Below the pieces are notes generated by a model. That model saw only the letters and a list, made by a program, of their open reading frames with translations, did no database searches and had not been told where the DNA came from. This document shows, piece after piece, positions 25,789-34,882 of a DNA stretch of 64,000 bases; the first letter of the stretch is position 1; every line of letters begins with the position of its first letter. The stretch covers positions 5,828,001 to 5,892,000 of the forward strand of contig NZ_QBDT01000001.1 of the NCBI RefSeq assembly GCF_004124325.1, read 5' to 3'. A program made the position numbers and the translations under genes. The DNA is from Streptomyces sp. L2. Lineage in GTDB: Bacteria; Actinomycetota; Actinomycetes; Streptomycetales; Streptomycetaceae.

Positions 25789-26001
25789 TCAGTCGCCGTA
25801 ATCGGACATCGCGTCCAGCATCCGCGCGGACTTCACCGGCACGGTCACCCCGTGGATACGGGACGGCGACACGGGCCGGGACTTCACCCGTTCCGGCGCC
25901 GCCCAGTGCGGGACCATCCGGGCGCAGTCGCCGCGCAGCGAGGCCAGGTCGCCGTCCAGGTCCGCGGCCGTGCCGGGGGAGTTGACCTTGAGGTTCGTCA
26001 T
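25789..26001 (-). CDS. small conserved-looking protein, function unknown
   Basis: This is a 70-residue soluble protein beginning MTNLKVNSPGTAADLDGDLA and ending MSDYGD. It has one Cys and no membrane segment. Third positions are mostly G or C. There is no ribosome site, but a TACGGT box lies six bases before the ATG, fitting a leaderless gene and supporting its reality. It is divergent from the PfkB-family kinase gene. I do not recognise a family. Confidence 0.6.
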   Translation of the reverse strand: MTNLKVNSPGTAADLDGDLASLRGDCARMVPHWAAPERVKSRPVSPSRIHGVTVPVKSARMLDAMSDYGD

Positions 26002-26007
26002 GCCCGC

Positions 26008-26013
26008 ACCGTA
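26008..26013 (-). promoter_or_regulatory. putative -10 box of leaderless small gene
   Basis: TACGGT with six bases to the ATG at 26001. There is no Shine-Dalgarno sequence. Confidence 0.4.
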
Positions 26014-26131
26014 GACACGCGGAGGCGGGCGAAGAAAGAGCTACTATCGGGTAGTTTTGTCAGCTTCAGTGACCGCCCGTGACCGGGTAGCGTGAACTGT
26101 CACCCTGCCTCCCTACAGGAGTATCGCCGTC

Positions 26132-27106
26132 GTGCGCATCGCAGTCACCGGCTCCATCGCCACCGACCACCTCATGACCTTCCCCGGCCGCTTCGCCGAC
26201 CAGCTCGTCGCGGACCAGCTGCACACGGTCTCGCTGTCCTTCCTGGTCGACAACCTGGACGTGCGCCGGGGCGGCGTCGGCGCGAACATCGCCTTCGGCA
26301 TGGGCCAGCTCGGCACCCGGCCGATCCTGGTCGGCGCCGCCGGCTTCGACTTCGACGAGTACCGGGCCTGGCTCGACCGGCACGGCGTCGACACCGAGTC
26401 GGTCCGCATCTCCGAGACCCTGCACACCGCCCGGTTCGTGTGCACCACCGACGCCGACCACAACCAGATCGGCTCCTTCTACACGGGCGCCATGAGCGAG
26501 GCCCGGCTGATCGAGCTGAAGACGGTCGCGGACCGGGTCGGCGGCCTCGACCTCGTCCTCATCGGCGCCGACGACCCCGAGGGGATGCTCCGCCACACCG
26601 AGGAGTGCCGCTCCCGCGCGATCCCGTTCGCCGCCGACTTCTCCCAGCAGATCGCCCGCATGGAGGGCGAGGAGATCCGGATACTGCTGGACGGGGCGAC
26701 GTACCTCTTCTCCAACGAGTACGAGAAGGGGCTCATCGAGACCAAGACGGGCTGGACCGACGCCGAGATCCTGGCGAAGGTCGGCCACCGCGTGACCACG
26801 CTCGGCTCGCGGGGCGTGCGGATCGAGCGGACCGGCGAGCTGCCGATCGAGGTCGGCTGCCCCGACGAGGAGCGCAAGGCCGACCCGACGGGCGTCGGCG
26901 ACGCCTTCCGCGCGGGGTTCCTGTCGGGCCTGGCCTGGGGCGTCTCCCTGGAGCGCGCGGCCCAGGTCGGCTGCATGCTGGCGACTCTCGTCATCGAGAC
27001 GGTGGGGACGCAGGAGTATCAGTTGCGGCGGGGGCACTTCATGGAGCGGTTCACCAAGGCGTACGGGGACGCTGCCGCTGAGGAAGTCAGGGTTCACCTG
27101 GGCTAG
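26132..27106 (+). CDS. PfkB-family carbohydrate kinase, adenosine-kinase-like
   Basis: This is a 324-residue ribokinase-fold enzyme. The N-terminal MRIAVTGSIATDHLMTFPGRF and VRRGGVGANIAFGMGQLG hold the substrate-binding Gly-Gly, and the C-terminal ADPTGVGDAFRAGFLSGL holds the catalytic Asp and anion hole. The closest match I recall is the actinobacterial adenosine kinase near the cytochrome genes (M. tuberculosis Rv2202c/AdoK). Adenosine is therefore the likely substrate, though sugar use cannot be excluded. The GTG start at 26132 has AGGAG ten bases upstream. Confidence 0.88.
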   Translation: MRIAVTGSIATDHLMTFPGRFADQLVADQLHTVSLSFLVDNLDVRRGGVGANIAFGMGQLGTRPILVGAAGFDFDEYRAWLDRHGVDTESVRISETLHTARFVCTTDADHNQIGSFYTGAMSEARLIELKTVADRVGGLDLVLIGADDPEGMLRHTEECRSRAIPFAADFSQQIARMEGEEIRILLDGATYLFSNEYEKGLIETKTGWTDAEILAKVGHRVTTLGSRGVRIERTGELPIEVGCPDEERKADPTGVGDAFRAGFLSGLAWGVSLERAAQVGCMLATLVIETVGTQEYQLRRGHFMERFTKAYGDAAAEEVRVHLG

Positions 27107-27135
27107 GTCGTCTCCAAAGTGCCGGCGGGTGGGGG

Positions 27136-27195
27136 CTGGTCGCGCACACGCGGCGGAGCCGCATATCGACACAGCCCCGCGCCCCTTTGGGGCGC
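27136..27195 (-). repeat. dispersed intergenic repeat, type B, single copy
   Basis: This is the reverse complement of the B type: CGCGGCGGAGCCGCATATCG, then a perfect hairpin GCGCCCC-TTT-GGGGCGC. It fills most of the 89-bp gap between two convergent genes and touches the stop codon of the cysteine desulfurase gene. Confidence 0.85.
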
Positions 27196-28572
27196 TTATG
27201 TGAGCCGGCGTACCAAGTAGGCGGAGCCTTTGCTCGCCCTCTCCTCTCCCACGTAATCCTGGCCCCGCATCTCGCACCAGGCCGGGATGTCCAGGCGGGC
27301 CGCCTCGTCGTCGGAGAGGACGCGGACCAGGCCGCCGAGTGGCACGGTGGGGAAGACCTTGGCGAGTTCGATGACGGGGATCGGGCAGCGCTTGCCGAGG
27401 GAGTCGACGACGAGTACGTCCTCCCGTACGGCGGTGGCGGGTGCCGGCGCTCCCAGCTTGTCCCGGACCGCCGCCACCGTGCCCGGCAGGACCTCCAGGA
27501 ACCGTTCCACGTCGGCCTCGGCCGTGCCCGGCGGCAGCGACACCCGGACATTGCCCTCGCTCAGCACGCCCATCGCCTTCAGCACATGGCTGGGGGCCAG
27601 GGTGCTGCTCGTGCAGGATGAACCGGATGAAACGGAGAAGCCCTCCCGGTCCAGCTCGTGCAGCAGGGCCTCTCCGTCGACGTAGAGACAGGAGAAGGTG
27701 ACGATCCCGGGCAGCCGCCGCTCGGGCTCGCCCACCACCTCCACGTCCGGCACCAGCTCCGGCACCCGGGTCCGGATCCGCTCCGTCAGCTCCCGCAGCC
27801 GCAGGGCCTCCTGGGCCGCCTCGGCGCGGACCGCTCGCAGGGACGCCACCGCCGCCACGATCGCCGGGATGTTCTCGAACCCCGGGGCCCGCCCCGACTC
27901 CCGCTCGTCGGACGGTCCTTGCGGGGCGAACCGCGCCCCCTTGCGTACGACGAGCAGCCCGACCCCCGCCGGCCCGCCCCACTTGTGCGCACTGGCCGTC
28001 AGCAGCGACCAGTCGCCCTCCACCGGGCCCCACCCCAGCGACTGGGCCGCGTCCACCAGCAGCGGCATGCCGGCCGCGCGACACACCTCGGCCACCTCCG
28101 CCACCGGCTGCACGGTCCCCACCTCGTGGTTGGCGGACTGCAGACACGCCAGCGCGGTGTCCGGGCGGAGGGCAGCCTCGTATGCCGACGGGTCCACGGC
28201 ACCCGCCCGGTTCACGGGCACCCGCGTCACCGTCCCCCCGTCCGCCTCGAACACCTCCGCCGAATGGAGGACGGAGGAGTGTTCGACGGATGACACGATC
28301 AGGTGGCGTCCGACTCGCCGCCGCCCGGCCAACGCCCCCGCGACACCCGTGTGTACGGCCCGCGTCCCCGACGAGGTGAACACGACCTCGTCCGCCCGGC
28401 ATCCGACAACCTCGGCAGCGGCCTCGCGGGCGGCATCCAGCAGCAACCGAGCCTTCCGCCCCTCCCGGTACAACCGCCCGGCATCCGCCCACCCCTCGTC
28501 CAGAGAGGCCAACAACCCCTGCCGGGCAACAGGATGAAGAGGAACACCGGAGGCAGCGTCAAAGTAGGCCAT
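27196..28572 (-). CDS. cysteine desulfurase fused to TusA-type sulfurtransferase domain
   Basis: Residues 1-375 are a class V, PLP-dependent cysteine desulfurase. The Schiff-base lysine is in SAHKWGGPAG (K197) and the persulfide cysteine is in SSGSSCTSSTLAPSH (C320). Residues ~384-458 form a TusA/SirA domain with the sulfur-carrier motif DSLGKRCPIPVIELAK (C396). The fusion would let sulfur pass from C320 to C396 in one chain; the acceptor may be tRNA, molybdopterin or Fe-S assembly, which is not shown. A TAACGT box six bases before the ATG suggests a leaderless message. It is divergent from ctaC. Confidence 0.92.
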   Translation of the reverse strand: MAYFDAASGVPLHPVARQGLLASLDEGWADAGRLYREGRKARLLLDAAREAAAEVVGCRADEVVFTSSGTRAVHTGVAGALAGRRRVGRHLIVSSVEHSSVLHSAEVFEADGGTVTRVPVNRAGAVDPSAYEAALRPDTALACLQSANHEVGTVQPVAEVAEVCRAAGMPLLVDAAQSLGWGPVEGDWSLLTASAHKWGGPAGVGLLVVRKGARFAPQGPSDERESGRAPGFENIPAIVAAVASLRAVRAEAAQEALRLRELTERIRTRVPELVPDVEVVGEPERRLPGIVTFSCLYVDGEALLHELDREGFSVSSGSSCTSSTLAPSHVLKAMGVLSEGNVRVSLPPGTAEADVERFLEVLPGTVAAVRDKLGAPAPATAVREDVLVVDSLGKRCPIPVIELAKVFPTVPLGGLVRVLSDDEAARLDIPAWCEMRGQDYVGEERASKGSAYLVRRLT

Positions 28573-28578
28573 ACGGCA

Positions 28579-28584
28579 ACGTTA
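28579..28584 (-). promoter_or_regulatory. putative -10 box of leaderless cysteine desulfurase gene
   Basis: TAACGT with six bases to the ATG at 28572 and no Shine-Dalgarno sequence. Confidence 0.5.
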
Positions 28585-28604
28585 AGACCCCGGTCAGGGC
28601 GGCC

Positions 28605-28664
28605 GACCCAGGGGCGCGGGGCTGTGCCGATATGCGGCTCCGCCGCGGGGCGCGACCAGCCACG
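28605..28664 (+). repeat. dispersed intergenic repeat, type B, single copy
   Basis: GGGGCGCGGGGCTGTGCCGA is followed by TATGCGGCTCCGCCGCGGGG. It lies in the 284-bp divergent region between the cysteine desulfurase and ctaC, the only B copy here that is upstream of both neighbours. No promoter was clear in the remainder (28665-28856). Confidence 0.8.
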
Positions 28665-28856
28665 ATGGTCCTGCGGCCGCCAATCAAGCGAACCACCCAC
28701 TCCAGTAGGCACCCCTCCCCGCGACCCCTCGGAGAGGGTGGGCTAGGGTTTGGTCCGCATAAACATCCAAACCCCTGCCCGACGCAGGGCGGCGACCGAC
28801 CAGCGAGAAGAAGGCCGCAGCCGACCGCGCGGGCGAGACTCTCGGGAAGGCGCTAC

Positions 28857-29819
28857 GTGAGTCCCAACGGCTCCGACCGCTCGCCGCGGCGCCCGATGCG
28901 GCGGAAGCTGCTGCAGGCACTGACCGCGGGCCTGGTCCTGGCGACCGCAACCGGTTGCACATACAAGGACTTCCCCCGCCTTGGCATGCCCACCCCCACC
29001 ACGGAAGAGGCTCCGCGGATCCTCTCCCTGTGGCAGGGCTCCTGGGCTGCCGCGCTCGCCGTCGGCGTGCTGGTGTGGGGCCTGATCCTGTGGAGCGCCA
29101 TGTTCCACCGGCGCAGCCGCACCAAGGTCGAGGTACCTCCGCAGACTCGGTACAACATGCCGATCGAGGCCCTGTACACGGTGGTCCCGATCATCATCAT
29201 CTCGGTGCTCTTCTACTTCACGGCCCGGGACGAGTCGAAGCTCCTCAGCCTCTCCGACAAGAAGCCCGACGTCACGGTCAACGTGGTCGGCTTCCAGTGG
29301 AGCTGGGGCTTCAACTACATCGAGAACGTCCCCGGTGTCACCGGTGACGCGAAGACCGACAAGAACCTGAACGCCATTCCGGACCGGTTCAAGAAGGCCT
29401 TCCCGGCGAACGCCGGCGGCGTCTACGACGTCGGCACGCCCGGCACGCGGAACCCGCAGACCGGCAACCCCGGCCCCACGCTGTGGCTGCCGAAGGGCGA
29501 GACGGTCCGCTTCGTCCTCACCTCGCGCGACGTCATCCACGACTTCTGGGTGATTCCGTTCCTGATGAAGATGGACGTCGTCCCGGGCCACACCAACGCC
29601 TTCCAGGTGACTCCCAACCGGGAGGGCACCTTCAGGGGCAAGTGCGCCGAGCTCTGCGGCGTCGACCACTCCCGGATGCTGTTCAACGTGAAGGTCGTCT
29701 CCCCCGAGCGGTACCAGCAGCACCTCAAGGACCTCGCCAAGAAGGGGCAGACCGGTTACATTCCCGCCGGCATCGCGCAGACGAGCCACGAGAAGAACCG
29801 GGAGACGAACAACCTGTGA
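28857..29819 (+). CDS. ctaC: cytochrome c oxidase subunit II
   Basis: This is the Cu-A subunit of the aa3 oxidase, which receives electrons from the diheme QcrC. The signal segment ends with an ATGC lipobox-like site (Cys near residue 39), followed by two membrane helices. The cupredoxin domain carries the Cu-A ligands in [12 protein letters not shown] plus an upstream His in IHDFWVIPF. The GTG at 28857 has GGAAGG at a normal distance and gives 320 residues. The stop overlaps the start of ctaD by four bases (GTGA). Confidence 0.96.
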   Translation: MSPNGSDRSPRRPMRRKLLQALTAGLVLATATGCTYKDFPRLGMPTPTTEEAPRILSLWQGSWAAALAVGVLVWGLILWSAMFHRRSRTKVEVPPQTRYNMPIEALYTVVPIIIISVLFYFTARDESKLLSLSDKKPDVTVNVVGFQWSWGFNYIENVPGVTGDAKTDKNLNAIPDRFKKAFPANAGGVYDVGTPGTRNPQTGNPGPTLWLPKGETVRFVLTSRDVIHDFWVIPFLMKMDVVPGHTNAFQVTPNREGTFRGKCAELCGVDHSRMLFNVKVVSPERYQQHLKDLAKKGQTGYIPAGIAQTSHEKNRETNNL

Positions 29820-31546
29820 GCATCCTCAACGAACCCCAGGGTGCCGCGGCGGCTGACTCGTACGAGAACGAGCTGCCGGTCAGGCGCAAGCAGCCCGGTA
29901 ACGTCGTGATCAAGTGGATGACGACCACTGACCACAAGACGATCGGCACGATGTATCTGGCGACGTCGTTCGCCTTCTTCCTGATCGGCGGCGTCATGGC
30001 GCTGCTGATGCGTGCCGAGCTGGCCCGTCCGGGCCTGCAGATCATGTCGAACGAGCAGTTCAACCAGGCGTTCACGATGCACGGCACGATCATGCTGCTG
30101 ATGTTCGCGACGCCGCTGTTCGCCGGCTTCACGAACTGGATCATGCCGCTGCAGATCGGCGCGCCCGACGTGGCGTTCCCGCGGCTGAACATGTTCGCCT
30201 ACTGGCTCTACCTGTTCGGCTCGCTCATCGCGGTGGCCGGCTTCCTCACGCCGGACGGCGCGGCCGACTTCGGCTGGTTCGCCTACGCCCCGCTGTCGGA
30301 CGCGATCCGCTCGCCCGGCATCGGCGCCGACATGTGGATCATGGGTCTGGCCTTCTCCGGCTTCGGCACGATCCTCGGCTCGGTCAACTTCATCACCACG
30401 ATCATCTGCATGCGCGCTCCCGGCATGACGATGTTCCGCATGCCGATCTTCGTGTGGAACGTGCTGCTGACCGCGGTGCTCGTGCTGCTGGCCTTCCCGG
30501 TCCTGGCCGCCGCCCTGTTCGCCCTGGAGGCGGACCGCAAGTTCGGCGCCCATGTGTTCGATGCCGCCAACGGCGGACCACTCCTGTGGCAACACCTCTT
30601 CTGGTTCTTCGGCCATCCAGAGGTGTACATCATCGCGCTGCCGTTCTTCGGCATCATCTCCGAAGTGATCCCGGTGTTCTCCCGCAAGCCGATGTTCGGC
30701 TACATGGGTCTGATCGCCGCGACCATCTCGATCGCCGGTCTGTCCGTGACCGTGTGGGCCCACCACATGTACGTCACCGGTGGTGTGCTGCTGCCGTTCT
30801 TCTCCTTCATGACGTTCCTCATCGCGGTCCCGACCGGTGTGAAGTTCTTCAACTGGATCGGCACGATGTGGAAGGGCTCACTGAGTTTCGAGACACCGAT
30901 GCTCTGGGCCGTCGGCTTCCTGATCACCTTCACGTTCGGTGGTCTGACCGGTGTCATCCTGGCCTCGCCGCCGATGGACTTCCACGTCTCCGACTCGTAC
31001 TTCGTGGTGGCGCACTTCCACTACGTCGTCTTCGGCACCGTCGTCTTCGCCATGTTCTCCGGCTTCCACTTCTGGTGGCCGAAGTTCACCGGAAAGATGC
31101 TCGACGAGCGCCTCGGCAAGATCACGTTCTGGACGCTGTTCATCGGCTTCCACGGCACCTTCCTCATCCAGCACTGGCTGGGCGTCGAGGGCATGCCGCG
31201 CCGGTACGCCGACTACCTGGCGGCCGACGGCTTCACCACCCTGAACACGATCTCGACGATCAGCTCCTTCCTGCTCGGCCTGTCGATCCTGCCGTTCCTC
31301 TACAACGTCTGGAAGACCGCCAAGTACGGCAAGAAGGTCGAGGTCGACGACCCGTGGGGCTACGGCCGTTCGCTGGAGTGGGCGACCTCCTGCCCGCCGC
31401 CGCGGCACAACTTCCTCACCCTGCCGCGGATCCGCAGCGAATCCCCGGCGTTCGACCTGCACCACCCCGAGATCGCTGCTCTCGAACAGCTTGAGCACGC
31501 CGGTCACGGCGGCGCCGTCGCGGGCAGCAAGGAGGCCGCCAAGTGA
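29816..31546 (+). CDS. ctaD: cytochrome c oxidase subunit I
   Basis: This catalytic haem-copper subunit has twelve membrane helices in 576 residues. Key motifs are [12 protein letters not shown] (haem a ligand), [19 protein letters not shown] (Cu-B His and the cross-linked Tyr), [11 protein letters not shown] (Cu-B His pair) and [11 protein letters not shown] (haem a3 and a ligands). The GTG start at 29816 overlaps the ctaC stop, and its own stop overlaps the ctaF start (both GTGA), so the three are translationally coupled. The C-terminal ~45 residues are polar and His-rich. Confidence 0.97.
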   Translation: MSILNEPQGAAAADSYENELPVRRKQPGNVVIKWMTTTDHKTIGTMYLATSFAFFLIGGVMALLMRAELARPGLQIMSNEQFNQAFTMHGTIMLLMFATPLFAGFTNWIMPLQIGAPDVAFPRLNMFAYWLYLFGSLIAVAGFLTPDGAADFGWFAYAPLSDAIRSPGIGADMWIMGLAFSGFGTILGSVNFITTIICMRAPGMTMFRMPIFVWNVLLTAVLVLLAFPVLAAALFALEADRKFGAHVFDAANGGPLLWQHLFWFFGHPEVYIIALPFFGIISEVIPVFSRKPMFGYMGLIAATISIAGLSVTVWAHHMYVTGGVLLPFFSFMTFLIAVPTGVKFFNWIGTMWKGSLSFETPMLWAVGFLITFTFGGLTGVILASPPMDFHVSDSYFVVAHFHYVVFGTVVFAMFSGFHFWWPKFTGKMLDERLGKITFWTLFIGFHGTFLIQHWLGVEGMPRRYADYLAADGFTTLNTISTISSFLLGLSILPFLYNVWKTAKYGKKVEVDDPWGYGRSLEWATSCPPPRHNFLTLPRIRSESPAFDLHHPEIAALEQLEHAGHGGAVAGSKEAAK

Positions 31547-31941
31547 AGATCCAGGGGCGGTTGTTCATCTGGCTGGCTTTCTTCCTCCTGGTCATGGCCG
31601 TCGTGTACGGCGTGTGGTCGAAGGAGCCGGCCGGCACCACGGCACTCTTCCTGTCCTTCGGCCTGACCATCATGGTCGGCTTCTACCTGGGCTTCACCGC
31701 CCGGCGGGTCGACGCGGGTGCGCAGGACAACAAGGAGGCCGACGTCGCGGACGACGCGGGCGAGCTGGGCTTCTTCAGCCCGCACAGCTGGCAGCCGCTC
31801 GCCCTCGGCATCGGTGGCGCGCTGGCCTTCCTCGGTGTCGCTGTCGGCTGGTGGCTGCTGTACTTCTCGGCGCCCATCATCCTGATCGGTCTCTTCGGGT
31901 GGGTCTTCGAGTACTACCACGGTGAGAACCGCACGCAGTAG
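31543..31941 (+). CDS. ctaF: cytochrome c oxidase subunit IV, actinobacterial type
   Basis: This is a 132-residue protein with four membrane helices in two pairs: residues 6-25 and 32-50, then about 82-103 and 106-123. The pairs are separated by an acidic loop ([16 protein letters not shown]). It matches CtaF, a structural subunit of the bcc-aa3 supercomplex in actinobacteria. The GTG start overlaps the ctaD stop by four bases. A strong terminator follows 16 bases after its stop. Confidence 0.93.
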   Translation: MKIQGRLFIWLAFFLLVMAVVYGVWSKEPAGTTALFLSFGLTIMVGFYLGFTARRVDAGAQDNKEADVADDAGELGFFSPHSWQPLALGIGGALAFLGVAVGWWLLYFSAPIILIGLFGWVFEYYHGENRTQ

Positions 31942-31957
31942 CACGCGCCGAGCGCTC

Positions 31958-31996
31958 AGGGAGCCCGGACACTCCGTCAGGAGGTCCGGGCTCCCT
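31958..31996 (+). terminator. terminator after ctaC-ctaD-ctaF
   Basis: A 13-bp stem AGGGAGCCCGGAC/GTCCGGGCTCCCT encloses an inner 4-bp stem CTCC/GGAG with loop GTCA, separated by one bulged A. It is followed by CGTTT. Confidence 0.85.
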
Positions 31997-32059
31997 CGTT
32001 TGCCGCAGTGCCCGTCGCTCGTCCGGGTCACTCGCCGCGCCGGTGCGCTCACCCGCTCA

Positions 32060-32065
32060 TAGCGT
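32060..32065 (+). promoter_or_regulatory. putative -10 box of leaderless L,D-transpeptidase gene
   Basis: TAGCGT with six bases (GATCGC) to the ATG at 32072, and no Shine-Dalgarno sequence. Confidence 0.45.
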
Positions 32066-32071
32066 GATCGC

Positions 32072-33328
32072 ATGAACCACACTCCGCGAACCCGCACCGT
32101 CGTCAGCTGCACCCTGCTGGTGGCCGCCCTCGGCGCGGGCGTCACCGGCTGCGGTTCGGACGGCAACCCCCTGTCGGCCACGCCGTACGACGCAGCGGAC
32201 CAGATCTCGTTCAACAGCTCCACGGACAACGGCAAGAAGGTCGACCCCGACAAGCCCCTGGAAGTGACCCTCAAGGACGACGAGGGCCGCATCACCGACG
32301 TCACCGCCCAGGACTCCACAGGCCGCTACGTGGCGGGCGAACTCTCCGCCGACGGCAGCCGGTGGCACAGCACCTCCCCGCTGGCCGCCAACGCCCACTA
32401 CACGGTCCGGGTGAGCACGGAGGACGAGGACGGCGCCCCCGGCCGCGAGGTCCTCACCTTCGACACCAGCAAGCCGAGCAGCACCAAGCGCCTGAACGTC
32501 ACGTTCGGGCCGGACGCGGGGGAGTACGGCGTCGGCCAGCCCATCACCGCGCAACTCGACCACGAGGTCAAGGACAAGGCGCAGCGGGCGATAGTGGAGC
32601 GGGCCCTACGGGTGGACTCCACGCCGGCCGTGCAGGGCTCCTGGTACTGGGTCAGCGACAAGGAACTCCACTACCGGCCCAAGGAGTACTGGCCCGCCCA
32701 CGCCACCATCCGGGTGCACAGCAACCTGGACGGCCTCAAGATCAGCGACCGCCTCTGGGGCGGCAAGTCCAAGTCGCTGAAGATCACCACCGGCGACAAG
32801 CTGGTCGCCGTCGCGGACGCCGCCTCCCACGAGATGACGGTCTACAAGAACGACGAGGAGATCAACGAGATCCCCATCACCACCGGCAAACCGGGCTTCG
32901 ACACCCGTAACGGCATCAAGGTGGTCCTGGCCAAGCAGTACTACGTCCGGATGCGCAGCGCCACGGTCGGCATCGCCGCGGGCAGCTCCGACTCCTACGA
33001 CCTGCCGGTCTACTACGCCACCCGGGTGACGTGGTCGGGCGAATACGTCCACGCCGCCCCCTGGTCCGTCGGCTCCCAGGGCTACGCCAACGTCAGCCAC
33101 GGCTGCACCGGTATGAGCACGTCCAACGCCGAATGGTTCTTCAACACCGTCCGGGAGGGTGACATCGTCAAGGCCGTCAACTCGGGCGGCGACGACATGG
33201 AGCCGTTCGGCAACGGCTTCGGCGACTGGAACGTCACCTGGAAGACGTGGCAGACGGGCAGCGCCCTGACCAAGACGGGCGCCACCACCCCCCAGGACAC
33301 CTCCCGCCTCAAGCCCACCGCGGTGTGA
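32072..33328 (+). CDS. L,D-transpeptidase (YkuD), lipoprotein with Ig-like domains
   Basis: This is a surface enzyme that makes 3-3 cross-links in peptidoglycan. A signal sequence ends in the lipobox GVTGC (Cys 27). Residues ~45-240 form two Ig-like domains, as in mycobacterial Ldt enzymes. Residues ~245-370 form the YkuD domain with HAAPWSVGSQG (His 327) and the catalytic SHGCTGMS (Cys 345). The length of 418 fits this class. It sits between the two blocks of cytochrome genes, unrelated to them by function. A three-copy repeat array follows its stop. Confidence 0.95.
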   Translation: MNHTPRTRTVVSCTLLVAALGAGVTGCGSDGNPLSATPYDAADQISFNSSTDNGKKVDPDKPLEVTLKDDEGRITDVTAQDSTGRYVAGELSADGSRWHSTSPLAANAHYTVRVSTEDEDGAPGREVLTFDTSKPSSTKRLNVTFGPDAGEYGVGQPITAQLDHEVKDKAQRAIVERALRVDSTPAVQGSWYWVSDKELHYRPKEYWPAHATIRVHSNLDGLKISDRLWGGKSKSLKITTGDKLVAVADAASHEMTVYKNDEEINEIPITTGKPGFDTRNGIKVVLAKQYYVRMRSATVGIAAGSSDSYDLPVYYATRVTWSGEYVHAAPWSVGSQGYANVSHGCTGMSTSNAEWFFNTVREGDIVKAVNSGGDDMEPFGNGFGDWNVTWKTWQTGSALTKTGATTPQDTSRLKPTAV

Positions 33329-33362
33329 ACGCCCAGGAGGAGTACGGGGCCACTACGCCGCC

Positions 33363-33580
33363 GGCTCAGCAGCAGCCCACCCAGGGGAGCGGGGCTGTGT
33401 CGATGTGCGGCTCCGCCGCGTGGGCGCGAGGGGCCCCTACGCGACGGGCTCAGCAGCAGCCCACCCAGGGGCGCGGGGCTGTGTCGATGTGCGGCTCCGC
33501 CGCGTGGGCGCGAGGGGCCACCACGCAGCCGACGCCAGGGCAGCCGACCCAGGGGCGCGGGGAACTGCGCGAGAAGTCCC
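33363..33580 (+). repeat. tandem array of intergenic repeats: two type B (84-bp period) then type A
   Basis: Two almost identical 84-bp units start at 33363 and 33447, each with CGGGGCTGTGTCGATGTGCG and GGCTCCGCCGCGTGGGCGCG. A type A copy follows at 33550-33580 (GGGGCGCGGGGAACTGCGCG). The order on this strand is B-B-A. It lies between convergent genes, starting 35 bases after the transpeptidase stop. Confidence 0.9.
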
Positions 33581-33630
33581 CACCGGGCCGCACTCGCGCA
33601 CGACCTCCGCGCCCCGAGCTCACAGGCGCC

Positions 33631-34032
33631 CTATGCCCCGATCAGCCTCTTCTGCCGAAGCAGGGACGCCAGTCCGGACGCGAACTCCACCGGATCCACC
33701 GGCAAGGTCACCGCGACGTCGGCCCGGCTCCACGTCGCCAGCCACGCGTCCTGCGGCCGCCCCATCAGCAGCAGCACCGGCGGACAGTTGAACACCTCGT
33801 CCTTGATCTGCCGGCACATCCCCATGCCCCCCATCGGCACGGCCTCGCCGTCCAGCACGCACACGTCGATCCCGCCCTTGTCCAGCTCCGCCAGCACCGC
33901 GGCCGGGGTCGCGCACTCCACGAACTCCACCAGAGGCACGTCGGGAGCCGGCCGACGCCCGGCGGCGAGCCGCACTTGCTCGCGGGTGTTGGAGTCGTCG
34001 CTGTAGACCAGCACCGTGGCGGTCGGCTGCAT
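33631..34032 (-). CDS. stand-alone response-regulator receiver-like protein
   Basis: This is a 133-residue CheY-like domain with no output domain. The N-terminal TATVLVYSDDS gives an acidic pair, GIDVCVLDGEAVPMGGMGM has an Asp at the phospho-acceptor position, and ADVAVTLPVDPVEF occupies the place where a conserved Lys would lie. The Lys is not obvious, so it may be a pseudo-receiver. GGAGGAA lies directly before the ATG. It sits between the cytochrome oxidase genes and is conserved in position in Streptomyces as I recall it. Its role is unknown. Confidence 0.8.
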   Translation of the reverse strand: MQPTATVLVYSDDSNTREQVRLAAGRRPAPDVPLVEFVECATPAAVLAELDKGGIDVCVLDGEAVPMGGMGMCRQIKDEVFNCPPVLLLMGRPQDAWLATWSRADVAVTLPVDPVEFASGLASLLRQKRLIGA

Positions 34033-34175
34033 TGTTCCTCCGGGACGTCAGCGTCGTACGGACAGGACGGACAGGGCCGTTTGGGCGGATGTTACTCCCC
34101 TGAAGACCACGTCAACACCGCTCCGACAGGGCCCAACACTCCGAACGGCACCCCCCGGGGTGAGGGCGGGATAAG

Positions 34176-34196
34176 CGACCGACATAATGTCGGTCG
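34176..34196. promoter_or_regulatory. perfect 21-bp palindrome over the ctaE start, with -10-like box
   Basis: CGACCGACAT, one central A, then ATGTCGGTCG form a perfect inverted repeat that includes the ATG at 34187. CATAAT at 34183-34188 could serve as a -10 box, with seven bases to an in-frame GTG at 34196. Either an operator or a start-site hairpin is possible. Confidence 0.55.
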
Positions 34197-34807
34197 TGGC
34201 GACAGCAACGACAGTAGAAACCGGGCACGCGCACCCGTCGGTCAACCGGCCGAACCTCACCAGCGTCGGAACCATCATCTGGCTGAGTTCCGAGCTGATG
34301 TTCTTCGCGGCCCTCTTCGCGATGTACTTCACCCTTCGATCGGTGACCGGACCGGACCACTGGAAGTCGATGGCGGACGCGCTCAACGTCCCCTTCTCGG
34401 CGACGAACACCACGGTCCTGGTGCTCTCCTCCCTCACCTGCCAGCTCGGCGTGTTCGCGGCCGAGCGAGGTGACGTGAAGAAGCTCCGTGGCTGGTTCAT
34501 CCTCACCTTCATCATGGGTGCCATCTTCATCGGTGGTCAGATCTACGAGTACACGGAGCTGGTGAAGAAGGACGGGATCTCCCTGTCCTCCGACCCGTAC
34601 GGCTCGGTGTTCTACCTGACCACCGGCTTCCACGGCCTGCACGTGACCGGCGGTCTCATCGCCTTCCTGTTCGTCCTCGGACGGACGTACGCGGCGAAGA
34701 GGTTCACCCACGAGCAGGCGACCGCCGCGATCGTCGTGTCCTACTACTGGCACTTCGTCGATGTGGTCTGGATCGGCCTCTTCGCCACGATCTACCTGAT
34801 CAAGTAA
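34187..34807 (+). CDS. ctaE: cytochrome c oxidase subunit III
   Basis: This is a 206-residue protein with five membrane helices, the short subunit III form of actinobacteria. Typical segments are [48 protein letters not shown] and [20 protein letters not shown]. The ATG at 34187 is shown, but it has no ribosome site. A GTG three codons later (34196), preceded by CATAAT at seven bases, is an alternative leaderless start. It probably heads the ctaE-qcrC-qcrA-qcrB operon; qcrC begins 75 bp downstream. Confidence 0.95.
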   Translation: MSVVATATTVETGHAHPSVNRPNLTSVGTIIWLSSELMFFAALFAMYFTLRSVTGPDHWKSMADALNVPFSATNTTVLVLSSLTCQLGVFAAERGDVKKLRGWFILTFIMGAIFIGGQIYEYTELVKKDGISLSSDPYGSVFYLTTGFHGLHVTGGLIAFLFVLGRTYAAKRFTHEQATAAIVVSYYWHFVDVVWIGLFATIYLIK

Positions 34808-34882
34808 CTCGGCGGGCCTGAAGACGGCCACCGATCCATCCCTGAAGCATCGACGCAGAAGATCCTGACACCGGGGTAATCC

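Noticed and set aside
33363..33580. Insertion sequence remnant
   Set aside because: No transposase fragment, terminal inverted repeats or target duplication was seen. The sequence belongs to the dispersed A/B family.
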